From positions 1-64,000 of the forward strand of contig DAOUGI010000039.1 of assembly GCA_034429215.1 (NCBI GenBank): a DNA stretch of 64,000 nt. The letters are read 5' to 3'. Position 1 is the first letter of the stretch. The number at the start of each line of letters is the position of its first letter. The translations under genes and the position numbers were made by a program. This DNA is from JAFGOG01 sp034429215. GTDB lineage: Bacteria; Chloroflexota; Anaerolineae; JAAYZQ01. This document shows positions 23,852 to 32,625 of the stretch, piece after piece. Below the pieces are notes generated by a model. That model had not been told where the DNA came from and ran no database searches. It saw nothing but the letters and a program-made list of their open reading frames with translations.

Positions 23852-23971
23852 AAAGCAAAAGCCGCTCACCTGTGCGCGAGCGGCCCATTCGTGCTGAACT
23901 TGTACCTGCCGGACCGTTCGCGCGGTCTTGGCCTTCGCCCTGGAGGTTGCCGCCTCGCAGGGCGCTTTCTG
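23852..23971 (-). ncRNA. Probable structured small RNA (about 120 nt)
   Basis: Bounded by its own promoter (TTGACG at 24000-24005, 16-nt spacer, TATAAT at 23978-23983, minus strand) and a strong intrinsic terminator (GCCGCTC/GAGCGGC stem at 23861-23884, then TTTTGCTTT). The body folds into a long hairpin (CGCCCUG-C-GAGG with CGGCAA loop) and a second one (GACCG, CGCGAA loop, CGGUC). It has no open reading frame. It does not match 4.5S, 6S, tmRNA, RNase P or a riboswitch consensus known to me. It could be a free small RNA or an attenuating leader of the 68-residue gene downstream. Confidence 0.62.
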
Positions 23972-23977
23972 GGATCC

Positions 23978-24005
23978 ATTATACCCGGATTGCAGAAAAC
24001 GTCAA
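23978..24005 (-). promoter_or_regulatory. Promoter of the probable small RNA
   Basis: TTGACG, 16-nt spacer, TATAAT on the minus strand; the best -10 element in this gap. The nearest minus-strand coding start is over 170 nt downstream, after a terminator. Confidence 0.72.
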
Positions 24006-24116
24006 AGCTTTCTGTCGACCCTTCGCGGGCGGTAGGGCGTGTGTATCAGGCCGCCGCTTGCCGTCTGCGCCGTCTTGCAGAATCCAGCGCTAGGCCCGAC
24101 TTGTGGGCCGTGCCAA

Positions 24117-24145
24117 TTGACATTAATGCCGATATGCCTTAGAAT
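24117..24145 (+). promoter_or_regulatory. Promoter of the EF-G paralogue
   Basis: TTGACA (24117-24122), 17-nt spacer, TAGAAT (24140-24145), giving a leader of about 60 nt. Confidence 0.78.
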
Positions 24146-24210
24146 ATGTCGTCTAAAAAACCTTGCTTTTAGCCTCCGCACGAGGTTTAAGGGCTGTATG
24201 GAGGAGTCCG

Positions 24211-26283
24211 ATGGCAATGTTCAAGAGCGACAAGTTGCGCAACGTCGCCCTGGTGGGCCACAGCGGCTGTGGCAAGACCACACTGGTCGAGGCGATGCTG
24301 TTCAATACCGGGGCGGTCAACCGTCTGGGCCGCGTCGACGACGGTACGTCGGTTTCCGACTGGGACGACGAAGAACGCCGGCGCAAGATGTCGATCAACC
24401 TGTCCATCATCCCCTGTGAGTGGCAGGACCACAAGCTGAACGCGCTGGACGCGCCCGGCTATATGGACTTTGTGGGCGAGGTGGTCAGCGCCATCCGGGT
24501 GGCCGATGGGGTGGTAGTCGTCATCGATTCAGTCAGCGGTGTCGAGGTAGGCACCGAGCAGGTATGGCACTATGCTAACGAGCGCAAGCTGCCCAAGCTC
24601 GTCTTTGTCAACAAGATGGAGCGTGAGAACGCCGACCCTGCCGGTGTCGCCCATCAGGTGGCGGCCAAGTTTGGCGTGGCGGCCGTCCCGATCCAGGCGC
24701 CGATCGGCAGCCATGCCGATTTCAAGGGCATCGTCGACCTTCTGACCCAGAAGGCCTACCTGGGCGCAACGGCTGCCGAGGCTCCGGTGCCGGCCGACAT
24801 GGCCGATGCCGTAGCCAAGGCGCGGATGGCCCTCATCGAAGCGGCGGCTGAGGGCGAAGACGCGCTCATGGAAAAATATTTCGAAACCGAGACCCTGACC
24901 GATGCAGAGATCATGCGTGGTCTCGGCTCCCGGATCGCCCAAGGCACCTTGGTGCCGGTGCTGGTCGGCTCGGCGGCGACGAACGTCGGCGTCGTGCCCT
25001 TGATGAACGCCATCGCCCGCCTGTTGCCGTCGCCGGTCGACGCCGCTCCTTACGCAGCCACCAACCCGGCCACCAGTGCCCAGGTCAAGCTCCAGGCCGA
25101 CGCGGCAGCATCGCTCGCGGCGCTGGTGTTCAAGACGATTGCCGACCCTTACGTGGGCAAGATGTCCTATTTGCGCGTCTATTCTGGTACGCTCGAGTCC
25201 GATTCGCGGGTGAAGCGCAGCCACGACGATGGCGAGGAGCGGATCGGTCAAATCTACAACGTTCGGGGCAAGGAACAGATCCCGGTGACCAGGCTGCCGG
25301 CCGGCGACATTGGCGTAGTGACCAAGCTGAGCGAGACTCAGACGGGAGACACCCTGTATGACATTGGATCGCCGGTGCGGCTCGATCCGCCGGTCTATCC
25401 CAGCCCCCTCTTCTCGGTGGCTGTCAGTCCCAAGACCAAGGCCGACGCGGCCAAGATCAGCCCGACGCTGAACCGGCTGGCCGAGCAGGACCCCACCCTG
25501 TCGTGGCGCCAGGACCCGATCACCCACGAGACGCTCATGGCGGGCATGGGCGACACGCACATCAACGTCGCCATACGGCGCATGGAAGACACCTTTAGCC
25601 TGAGTCTGGATACGGCCGTGCCGCGGGTACCCTACCGCGAGACGATCACTCGCCCGGCCAAGGAACAGTACCGCCACAAGAAGCAGACGGGCGGCTCCGG
25701 GCAGTTCGCCGAAGTGCACCTGAGGGTCGAGCCGCGGGAGCGCGACACCGGCTTTGAGTTCGCCTGGGAAGTGGTGGGCATGAACGTGTCCAGGACCTTC
25801 GGCCCATCGATCGAGAAAGGGATCAAGTCGATTTTGGAACAGGGCGTGATCGCCGGTTACCCGGTCGTAGACGTCAAGGCTGCGGTGTTTGACGGCAAGG
25901 AACACCCCGTGGACTCTAAAGACATCGCCTTTCAGATCGCTGGCCGGGAGGTGTTCAAGCTGGCGGTCAAGGCCGCCGGGCCGGTGATATTGGAGCCGGT
26001 CTACAAGTTCACGATCACCGTGCCTGAGGAGTATATGGGTGACGTGCTCAGCGACCTGAACACCCGCCGCGCCCAGGTGCTGGGTATGGACCAGGCTGCT
26101 GGCAACAGCATTGTGACGGCGCTGGCCCCCCTCGCCGAGATGCAGCGCTACGTGACCAATCTGCGCTCGTTCACCCAGGGGCGGGGTGTGTTCGGCATGG
26201 AGTACTCCCACTACCAGGAGGTGCCTGCCCACCTGGTCGAGCAGGTCATCGCCGCCTCCAAGCGGGAAGAGGAAGAAAAATAG
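24211..26283 (+). CDS. Elongation factor G-like protein (FusA2 type)
   Basis: A 690-residue translation GTPase with the five EF-G domains. G1 is GHSGCGKTT (residues 16-24) instead of the canonical GHIDAGKTT; G3 is DAPGYMDF and G4 is NKME. Domain IV has the segment GGSGQFAEVHLRVEP, and the C-terminus ends with RSFTQGRGVFGMEYSHY. The altered G1 and the G2 region (MSINLSIIPCEW) mark the EF-G-like paralogue found in Chloroflexota, Deinococcus and Actinobacteria, not the main fusA of the str operon. No ribosomal genes are adjacent, which fits. The start at 24211 has GGAGGAG 5 nt upstream. The precise function of this paralogue is unsettled. Confidence 0.9.
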   Translation: MAMFKSDKLRNVALVGHSGCGKTTLVEAMLFNTGAVNRLGRVDDGTSVSDWDDEERRRKMSINLSIIPCEWQDHKLNALDAPGYMDFVGEVVSAIRVADGVVVVIDSVSGVEVGTEQVWHYANERKLPKLVFVNKMERENADPAGVAHQVAAKFGVAAVPIQAPIGSHADFKGIVDLLTQKAYLGATAAEAPVPADMADAVAKARMALIEAAAEGEDALMEKYFETETLTDAEIMRGLGSRIAQGTLVPVLVGSAATNVGVVPLMNAIARLLPSPVDAAPYAATNPATSAQVKLQADAAASLAALVFKTIADPYVGKMSYLRVYSGTLESDSRVKRSHDDGEERIGQIYNVRGKEQIPVTRLPAGDIGVVTKLSETQTGDTLYDIGSPVRLDPPVYPSPLFSVAVSPKTKADAAKISPTLNRLAEQDPTLSWRQDPITHETLMAGMGDTHINVAIRRMEDTFSLSLDTAVPRVPYRETITRPAKEQYRHKKQTGGSGQFAEVHLRVEPRERDTGFEFAWEVVGMNVSRTFGPSIEKGIKSILEQGVIAGYPVVDVKAAVFDGKEHPVDSKDIAFQIAGREVFKLAVKAAGPVILEPVYKFTITVPEEYMGDVLSDLNTRRAQVLGMDQAAGNSIVTALAPLAEMQRYVTNLRSFTQGRGVFGMEYSHYQEVPAHLVEQVIAASKREEEEK

Positions 26284-26303
26284 CGCTTAATGCGCAGTGA
26301 ACC

Positions 26304-26347
26304 GATGCGTATAGGGGCGGCTCCACCCCTATACGCATCTTTTTTTA
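26304..26347 (+). terminator. Intrinsic terminator of the EF-G paralogue
   Basis: A perfect 14-bp stem (26304-26317 with 26326-26339), 8-nt loop, and a run of seven T bases. It is 20 nt after the stop codon. Confidence 0.95.
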
Positions 26348-26354
26348 CCTGCTG

Positions 26355-26894
26355 CTAGCTTGCTTCTTCGCCGTCGTCGGCCTCTTCTTCGTCGACCTCT
26401 TCTTCGTCAGAGGTCTCTTCGGCCTGCCCCCCTGTCAGCCGGCCCAACATCCGGAATAGGCGATGGGCCAGCGAGGGCGCCCCGCTCAGCTTGTTCAACT
26501 GGCGGGTCACGGCCTTGGCGTTCCCTTGGTCATCTAGCTCCTGAAAGATGCCGATCGCCTGCTGGTAGGCCTCAGTCGCCTTTTCCGTGTTGTCCTGCTG
26601 GGCATACAGCATCCCCAAATTGCCGAGGGTCATAGCCTGGCCCGACTGGTCCTGGAGCGCCATCCGGATGGTCAAGGCTTCCTCCAGGAACCGATGGGCG
26701 TTCTCCTCGTCCTCCATCTGGACGCAGACCACGCCCATATCGTTCAGAACGGCGCTTTCGTTGTCCCGGTCGCCGGCCTCGGCGTACAGCTCCCTGGCCC
26801 GGGTCAGCGCTTCCAGGGCTTCTTCATACTCCCCGGCGCGATAGCCGTCTAGCCCTTTGTCATATAGCCTCTTGGCTTCTTCTAGATTTGCCAC
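26355..26894 (-). CDS. Tetratricopeptide repeat protein
   Basis: A 179-residue protein with three to four TPR units across residues 3-135 (GLDGYRAGEYEEALEALTRA; ESAVLNDMGVVCVQMEDEEN; AMTLGNLGMLYAQQDNTEKA) and a very acidic C-terminal tail (EETSDEEEVDEEEADDGEE). It is cytoplasmic and presumably a protein-interaction scaffold. The GTG start at 26894 has GGAGGAGCT upstream. It is the last gene of a three-gene minus-strand set behind an XRE regulator and a GAF histidine kinase, so a role in their signalling is plausible. Confidence 0.85.
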   Translation of the reverse strand: MANLEEAKRLYDKGLDGYRAGEYEEALEALTRARELYAEAGDRDNESAVLNDMGVVCVQMEDEENAHRFLEEALTIRMALQDQSGQAMTLGNLGMLYAQQDNTEKATEAYQQAIGIFQELDDQGNAKAVTRQLNKLSGAPSLAHRLFRMLGRLTGGQAEETSDEEEVDEEEADDGEEAS

Positions 26895-26917
26895 AGCTCC
26901 TCCTGGGTTCCTTTCTT

Positions 26918-28612
26918 CTAGCCTGCAGTCACGGCCTCGGCGGCAGTGCCTGGCAGGGGCACCCGCAAAACCACCCGGGTCCCGGTTTCGGGCTTTTCGG
27001 TCTTGCTCCTGATCTCCAGAGTGCCGTCGATCAGCTCGGCCCGTTCCTTCATGCTTAGCATGCCGATGCTGCCCCTTCGATCATAGTCGCGGTTTACCCG
27101 CTCGACGTCAAACCCTTTGCCATTGTCTTCGACTACTATCCGCAGCCAGTCCTCTTCACGCCACAGGCGCAGCCACACGTCGCGCGGGTTGGCATGTTTC
27201 TTGGCGTTGTTTACCGCCTCCTGCACGATGACGAATATCGTCCGGGCGACTGCGGCATCCAGGTCGGGCGGCGATGCCTGGGCCTCCAGATGTATCTGAA
27301 AATCCTCACTCTCCTCCAACTGCTGCACATAGGCTTCCAGGGCCGGCACCAGACCTTTCGTTTCCAGGATGAGCGGCCGCAGCTCGAACAACGCCAGCCG
27401 CGCCTGTTGGGTGGCTTGGCGGGTCAGATCGCGGAGGGCTGCCAGTTCTGATTTGGCCGCCTCCGGCTTGAGCTCCAACAGTCGCTCCATGTGATCGATA
27501 CCCATCGTGATGGCCGATAAAAACTGGACCGTGCCGTCGTGCAGGTTGCGCGCCACCTGGCGCCGCACATCCTCCTGGACCTGTATGATCCGGTCGCGAT
27601 CCTCCCTCACGCTTTGATACAGCCGCGCGTTCTCGATGGCGATGGCTGCCTGGTTGGCGGTAGTGATCACCAGCCCAAGGTCTTCAGAGTCAAAGCCCTC
27701 GTCACTGCGCTTGTTCAACACCTCCAGCACGCCGATCGTCTTGTTTCGGATCTTGAGCGGGACGCAGACCACCGACCGGGTGAGAACGCCGGTCTGTGCA
27801 TCGACCATAGGGCTAAAGCGAGGATCGCTGCGCACGTCATTGATCACCACCGGCACACCATGGGTAGCCACCCAGCCGGCGATCCCATCGTGCAATCGCG
27901 TGCGCTGCTTGCGCAACAGCTCGCCCAATTGGCCGTGGGCATATTCAAAGACCAGCTCGCCGCTCTCTTCGTCGACGAGCATCAGAACCGAGGCGCTGGC
28001 ATCGAGGACCGCCGAGGACAATTGCAGGGTGTCGTCCAGAACCTTGCCCAGGTCAAAGGTCGAGGACATCGATTGGCCAACCTGGTAGAACAACGTCAAC
28101 TGGCTCAGCCGGGCCTTGGTCAAAAGCAGGTCCCCGGTCATGCTCATCAGGCCGCCGAGCGCTCGCAGAAAGGATCGCAGCAGCTCCCGGTGCTCGTCCG
28201 TTGGGGCCTGCTCTGCGGCAAAGGCCAGAGAGACCGCGCCGGCCACCTCCTGCTCATCCGGCAGCAGCGAATAGACGATCGCCAGCCCGGTACCCTTGAC
28301 CGGGATGCAGGCCGACAGCGTCTCTTCCGATTTGGCCAGCTTCCATGGGCCGGGAGTGATCCGCCGCTCGACATTGGCTTCCCATTGATCGATGTGGGCA
28401 GCTAGAGCAGGGGACAGATCGCCCCGGCGCACGCGCACCGGCGGGCGAGCTGCGTAAAAGAGGGACCCGCCGGCAGCGCCCAGGTCCCTGATGAGGATCG
28501 ATAGCGCTTCCGATGCCAGCCCTACCGGCTCTCGGCGCGACATCAGATTGGCGACGTTGTCGAGGAACAGCCGGCTGGTGGCCAGATCAGGAAGGTTTAT
28601 CTTTCCCTGCAC
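26918..28612 (-). CDS. Cytoplasmic GAF-domain histidine kinase, NarL/LiaS type
   Basis: A kinase of about 564 residues without clear membrane spans. It has a low-complexity-free sensory N-terminus (1-175), a GAF domain (about 190-340: LDDTLQLSSAVLDASASVLMLV...GIAGWVATHGVPVVINDV), and a HisKA_3 helix with the phospho-acceptor His in RRQVARNLHDGTVQFLSAI. The HATPase domain shows EAVNNAKKHA, VEDNGKGF and GSIGMLSMKERA. The GTG at 28612 is preferred because GGAGGAAAGG lies just upstream; a further in-frame GTG exists at 28633. No response regulator is adjacent; the XRE protein upstream may be a functional partner. Confidence 0.87.
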   Translation of the reverse strand: MQGKINLPDLATSRLFLDNVANLMSRREPVGLASEALSILIRDLGAAGGSLFYAARPPVRVRRGDLSPALAAHIDQWEANVERRITPGPWKLAKSEETLSACIPVKGTGLAIVYSLLPDEQEVAGAVSLAFAAEQAPTDEHRELLRSFLRALGGLMSMTGDLLLTKARLSQLTLFYQVGQSMSSTFDLGKVLDDTLQLSSAVLDASASVLMLVDEESGELVFEYAHGQLGELLRKQRTRLHDGIAGWVATHGVPVVINDVRSDPRFSPMVDAQTGVLTRSVVCVPLKIRNKTIGVLEVLNKRSDEGFDSEDLGLVITTANQAAIAIENARLYQSVREDRDRIIQVQEDVRRQVARNLHDGTVQFLSAITMGIDHMERLLELKPEAAKSELAALRDLTRQATQQARLALFELRPLILETKGLVPALEAYVQQLEESEDFQIHLEAQASPPDLDAAVARTIFVIVQEAVNNAKKHANPRDVWLRLWREEDWLRIVVEDNGKGFDVERVNRDYDRRGSIGMLSMKERAELIDGTLEIRSKTEKPETGTRVVLRVPLPGTAAEAVTAG

Positions 28613-28651
28613 CCCTTTCCTCCATGCTCCCACTTTCCCCTGGACCGCCGC

Positions 28652-29335
28652 TTACAAGGTGATGTCTAGCAAGGTCTCAGCGATCTGGCGCAAGCTGTCG
28701 GCCTTCATAGAGCTCAGCAGCATGGCGATGCGCAGGTACAGGGCATTGGTCGGCTTGAGCACAAACTCGCGCACGTCGGGAGAAAGCTCGCTCAGGCCGT
28801 CCAGCGACTGGAGCTTTACGTCGAACTGGCTTGGCGCAGCGGCCGGCTCCTCGAAAAACTCCCCCAGCGCTTTGCCGCACCGCTTGGCGGCGACCTCCAT
28901 CTCGGCCAGCGGGATGTCGCGTTCTCCCCGTTCGTACCTGCCGATAATCCCTGTCGAGCGGCCCAGCAGTTGCCCCATCTCCTTCTGCGTCAGCCCACCG
29001 GCGCGGCGGCACTGGCGGAACTGCACGGCCAGGATTTTGCGGCGGATCAGCATCGCCTGCCGGAGTGTCGCGGCGTCTTCCTCTGGCTCGTCCGGTGGAA
29101 CGCTGCTGTCGTCCCACAGATTTGCCAGTGGCACCTTGAGCGGCTGGGCCAAAGCCTCGAGCTGAGACAGCGACAGCCCCCACCGACCCTGCTCGTACTG
29201 GCTGAAAGCAAAAGGGCTGCAGCCGAGCAGCTCGGCGCACTCTCGCCGGCTTTTGCCTGCTTTGAGGCGGGCGCGCTTTACCAGGGTGCCGATGATCCTG
29301 TTGCGGATGGCTATAACCTGCATCGAGTCTTCCAT
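28652..29335 (-). CDS. Double XRE-type helix-turn-helix regulator
   Basis: A 227-residue DNA-binding protein with two XRE HTH domains in tandem (about residues 14-70: RARLKAGKSRRECAELLGCS...FSQYEQGRWG; and 95-150: CRRAGGLTQKEMGQLLGRS...IIGRYERGERD) and an alpha-helical C-terminal region of unknown role. The start at 29335 has TGGAGGTAGG 6 nt upstream and follows a good promoter; a longer frame to 29419 would overlap that promoter. It is the first gene of an operon with the GAF kinase and the TPR protein and is divergent from the DUF362 gene. Confidence 0.86.
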   Translation of the reverse strand: MEDSMQVIAIRNRIIGTLVKRARLKAGKSRRECAELLGCSPFAFSQYEQGRWGLSLSQLEALAQPLKVPLANLWDDSSVPPDEPEEDAATLRQAMLIRRKILAVQFRQCRRAGGLTQKEMGQLLGRSTGIIGRYERGERDIPLAEMEVAAKRCGKALGEFFEEPAAAPSQFDVKLQSLDGLSELSPDVREFVLKPTNALYLRIAMLLSSMKADSLRQIAETLLDITL

Positions 29336-29380
29336 AGACCTACCTCCAAAGTAAGAGGCCGAATCATAATCAATGTCTCT

Positions 29381-29448
29381 ATTATAGCACAACCATCGTT
29401 TCTGGACAATATTTGCCACTGGACATTCTATCCGAAATCGGTTATACT
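29381..29448. promoter_or_regulatory. Back-to-back promoters of the XRE and DUF362 operons
   Basis: Minus strand: TTGTCC (29404-29409), 17-nt spacer, TATAAT (29381-29386) for the XRE gene. Plus strand: TGGACA (29420-29425), 17-nt spacer, TATACT (29443-29448) for the DUF362 gene. The two -35 boxes are only 10 nt apart, so one bound regulator could affect both. Confidence 0.78.
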
Positions 29449-29482
29449 ATCTGTGGTGAATATTGCACGCGAGAGGTAGACT

Positions 29483-30706
29483 ATGATCGCTCCGAGTTTC
29501 TCAGGCAGGGGCCGGGTGGCCGTGCTTCACACACAGCCGGAAACGGTGCTGGACGATTACCGCCGCCTGCTCAAGTTGGCCGACTATGAAGCATCTCTCC
29601 CGAAAGACAAAGAGACGCTCATCAAGATCAATATCTCCTGGCAGCAGTGGTATCCGGCCTGCTCGTCCGCCCCGTGGCAGGTGGAGGGGGTCGTCCGCAC
29701 CTTGCTGGAGGACGGCTACCGGAACCTGATCGCTGCCCACAACCGGACGGTGGTTGTCGACGCCTACGTCGGCGAGCGCAACAACAAGCATAAACTGGTC
29801 ACCGACAAATATGGGCTGCGCAACGTGCACCTTTATGAGCCAGAGGTAGAGTGGGTCTACTATGAGCCCAAAACGCCCATGCTGGTCCTGGATAAGGTCT
29901 ACCCCGACGGCATCAAGATCCCGGCCATCTTCTTTGACAAAAACATCATCCAATTGCCCACCGTAAAAACCCACGTCTTTACCTCCATCACCGGGGCTAT
30001 GAAAAACGCGTTTGGCGGCCTGCTCTCCGAGCGGCGCCACTGGACCCACTCGGTGATCCACGAAACCGTGGTCGACCTGCTCGCCATCCAACAAGAGATC
30101 CACTCTGGACTTTTCGCCGTCATGGACGGCACCTTTGTGGGCGATGGCCCCGGCCCTCGGGCGATGTGGGTGCACGAAAAAGACCTGATCTTGGCCTCGT
30201 CCGATCAGGTAGCCATCGATGCGGTATCGGCCTATTTGCAGGGGTTCAACCCGCTGGACCTCAAGTTCATCCGCCTGGCCCACGAGCGGGGATTGGGCAT
30301 CGGCGACATCAAGCAGATCCAGGTCTCGGGCGACGTAGACCTTGACCAGGTGCGCTGGCGCGCCCGCACCGGCGAGACATTTGCCAGCCGCGGGCAAAAA
30401 ATGATCTACCACGGCCCGCTCAAGCCCCTTGAGAGCGCTCTGCTGCGGACGCCGATCGCCCCTTGGTCTTATGCCGCTTCACAGGGCTATTTCGACTATT
30501 TCTGGTACCCCTTTGTCGGGAACAAACGGGTTGAAGAAGCGCTCCAAACCAAGTGGGGCCGATTGTTTGCCGAATATGGCAGCGTCCCGGCTTTTACCAA
30601 GCCGGCCTATGAGCCCAAGAGCGCTGCCACCGTGGGAGTGCTCGGCGTGGCGGCCTCTGCCTTGGCGTTGTGGTGGTTGATCGGCAAGAGGAAGAAGAGA
30701 AGCTAA
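29483..30706 (+). CDS. DUF362 domain protein with C-terminal membrane anchor
   Basis: A 407-residue protein. The DUF362 core is visible (KINISWQQWYPACSSAPWQVEGVVRTLLE; PTVKTHVFTSITGAMKNAFGGL; AVMDGTFVGDGPGPR). It lacks the C-terminal 4Fe-4S ferredoxin motif of many relatives; instead it ends with a membrane span (GVLGVAASALALWWLIG) and a basic tail (KRKKRS), so it is probably tail-anchored. The ATG at 29483 follows GAGAGGTAG. It is the first gene of an operon with a PHP phosphoesterase (10-nt gap) and a YbbR protein (3-nt gap). The enzymatic role is not known. Confidence 0.82.
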   Translation: MIAPSFSGRGRVAVLHTQPETVLDDYRRLLKLADYEASLPKDKETLIKINISWQQWYPACSSAPWQVEGVVRTLLEDGYRNLIAAHNRTVVVDAYVGERNNKHKLVTDKYGLRNVHLYEPEVEWVYYEPKTPMLVLDKVYPDGIKIPAIFFDKNIIQLPTVKTHVFTSITGAMKNAFGGLLSERRHWTHSVIHETVVDLLAIQQEIHSGLFAVMDGTFVGDGPGPRAMWVHEKDLILASSDQVAIDAVSAYLQGFNPLDLKFIRLAHERGLGIGDIKQIQVSGDVDLDQVRWRARTGETFASRGQKMIYHGPLKPLESALLRTPIAPWSYAASQGYFDYFWYPFVGNKRVEEALQTKWGRLFAEYGSVPAFTKPAYEPKSAATVGVLGVAASALALWWLIGKRKKRS

Positions 30707-30716
30707 TGGTGCAGCA

Positions 30717-31367
30717 ATGCGCCTAGATCTACACTGCCACACGAGCGCTTCTCCCGATAGCCTGAACACCTTTGATGCCATCCTGCATCGCATGGAGCAG
30801 CGCCGGATCGACATGCTGGCCATTACCGACCACAACCTGGTCGACGCCGCCCTCGATTTCCACCGCCAGGCGCCGGAGCGATTCCTGGTCGGCGAAGAGA
30901 TCAAGACCACCGAAGGTGAGCTGCTGGCCCTGTTCATCTCCGAGTGGGTGCCGCCCCGCCTGTCACCGGAAGAGACAATAGACCTGGTGCACGAACAGGG
31001 AGGGCTGGTAGGAGTCTCCCATCCCCTCGATCGGCTGCGCCGCGAAGCGATGGGCGCCGCGGTCCTGGACGCCATCCATCCCCGGCTTGATTTCATCGAA
31101 GTGATGAATGCCCGCGTGATCTTTCCCGGCGACAACCGTCGGGCGCGTGAAAAAGCCGCCCGCTGGGGCCTGCCCGGCTCGGCCGGCAGCGATGCCCATG
31201 TGCCTGTCGAGGTGGGCCGGTGCTACGTCGAAATGCCCCGCTTTGACGGGCCGCACGATTTTCTCGATTGCCTGTCCCAAGCGCAGATCGGCGGTTGGGT
31301 GAGCAGCCCGCTGGTCCATTTCGCGTCGACCTATGCCAAGCTGCTGAAAAGGTTCGGAAAGCGCTAA
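30717..31367 (+). CDS. PHP-domain metal-dependent phosphoesterase
   Basis: A 216-residue PHP domain. Metal ligands are visible: His6 and His8 in LDLHCHTSASPDSL, ITDHN near residue 37, a Glu in VGEEIKT, the motif VSHPLDRLRR, and SDAHVP near residue 161. This is the short, stand-alone PHP form related to TrpH/YciV-type 3'-5' nucleotidases and RNases. It sits between DUF362 and YbbR genes in one operon. Substrate unknown. Confidence 0.88.
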   Translation: MRLDLHCHTSASPDSLNTFDAILHRMEQRRIDMLAITDHNLVDAALDFHRQAPERFLVGEEIKTTEGELLALFISEWVPPRLSPEETIDLVHEQGGLVGVSHPLDRLRREAMGAAVLDAIHPRLDFIEVMNARVIFPGDNRRAREKAARWGLPGSAGSDAHVPVEVGRCYVEMPRFDGPHDFLDCLSQAQIGGWVSSPLVHFASTYAKLLKRFGKR

Positions 31368-31370
31368 TCC

Positions 31371-32618
31371 ATGGACGGGCGGCTTAGACGCGTGCTGAGC
31401 AGGCTGGGGATTGTGATCCTGGCATTGCTGCTGGCCTTTGTCATTTGGATCACAGCCACGCTCCAGACAGACCCCTTTGTGACGGGCGAGTTTGCCGGCC
31501 TGCCCATTGCGCTGCTCGGTCAGCCTGCCGATACTCTGGTCATCGAGCCCACTGCCGAAAGCGTAACCGTCCGGGTGCGCGCCCCGCAGAGCGTGCTCCA
31601 GACCCTTTCGCCCGGCGATTTTATCGCGACGATCGATATGGTCGGGGTGAAGGTGGGAGAATCGGTGCCTGTCCCTGTGCAGGTCAAGATCGACAACGAA
31701 GCGGTCCGCATCGAGGCGATCAGCCCTGCCCAGCAGACGGTCCACCTGGAAGCGGTGGCCACCCTGGTCATGTCGGTCACCGTCGACGTGCAGGGTGAGG
31801 CCGCGACGGGCTATCAGCTCGGCGTTCCAACCGTCAGCCCCGGCTCGATAGCCGTGACGGGACCGGTCTCTCTTCTGGAACAGGTGTCGGCCGTTTCAGG
31901 CACGTTGAGCGTCCGGGGAGCGCGGGAATCGGTCTCTGCCGAGGTGCAAGTCGTGCCCCGCGATGCCGACGGCAAGGTGGTCGCCGGCCTGGAATGGACC
32001 CCCGAACAGGTTGAGGTGCGGGCCATCGTGCGCAAGAGGCTCGGCTACAAGCCCGATGTGACGGTTATCCCCGACCTGCGCGGCGACCCGGCCGCCGGCT
32101 ATCGCCAGGGAAGCGTGTTGGTCGAGCCGTCGACGGTGGTTCTGGCCGGCTTGCCCTCTGTCCTGGATCAGCTCCCTGCCTTTGTCATGACCCAGCCCGT
32201 ATCGGTCGCCGGGGCGACCGAGAACATGACGGTCCGTACCACGGTGACGGTGCCGAACGGGATCACGGTCGCCAACGTCCAGTTCGTCACCGTCACCCTG
32301 CAGATCATGCCCATCGAAAGCAGCCGCATCGTCACGTCGGCCATCGAGGTCCAGGGCCTGCGCTCTAACCTGCTGGCCGCCTTCTCGCCCGACGTTGTGC
32401 AGGTCATTCTCGTCGGTCCCGCCCCCATCCTGGCTGACCTCCAGCCCGGCGATGTGCGGCTCATCGTCGACCTGTTTAGCTACACCGTGGGAGTGCACCG
32501 TGTCAAGCCGATCGTGCTGGCGCCTGCTGAGGTCACGGTGGTCAGCGTCATCCCCGAGACTGTTGAGGTTGTGATCACCTCAGAGCTGGCCCCTACGCCG
32601 ACCCCGGGCGGCTTCTGA
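31371..32618 (+). CDS. YbbR/CdaR-like membrane-anchored protein
   Basis: A 415-residue protein with one N-terminal span (LGIVILALLLAFVIWITATL) and four YbbR-type beta repeats of about 80-90 residues on the outside; each contains a P-x-x-V-x-V-x-G-P/APxSVL-type turn (VRVRAPQSVL, SIAVTGPVSLLEQV, TVVLAGLPSVLDQL, VQVILVGPAPIL). In Firmicutes such proteins (CdaR) regulate the diadenylate cyclase CdaA, but no cdaA is adjacent here. The C-terminus is a short Pro/Thr tail. Confidence 0.85.
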   Translation: MDGRLRRVLSRLGIVILALLLAFVIWITATLQTDPFVTGEFAGLPIALLGQPADTLVIEPTAESVTVRVRAPQSVLQTLSPGDFIATIDMVGVKVGESVPVPVQVKIDNEAVRIEAISPAQQTVHLEAVATLVMSVTVDVQGEAATGYQLGVPTVSPGSIAVTGPVSLLEQVSAVSGTLSVRGARESVSAEVQVVPRDADGKVVAGLEWTPEQVEVRAIVRKRLGYKPDVTVIPDLRGDPAAGYRQGSVLVEPSTVVLAGLPSVLDQLPAFVMTQPVSVAGATENMTVRTTVTVPNGITVANVQFVTVTLQIMPIESSRIVTSAIEVQGLRSNLLAAFSPDVVQVILVGPAPILADLQPGDVRLIVDLFSYTVGVHRVKPIVLAPAEVTVVSVIPETVEVVITSELAPTPTPGGF

Positions 32619-32625
32619 TGCCGGC

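Noticed and set aside
23852..23971. tRNA-Sec, 4.5S RNA or 6S RNA identity for the small RNA
   Set aside because: No T-loop GTTCRANNC arrangement or acceptor pairing for a tRNA, no GGAAGG...AGCAG core of SRP RNA, and it is too short and without the central bubble of 6S RNA.
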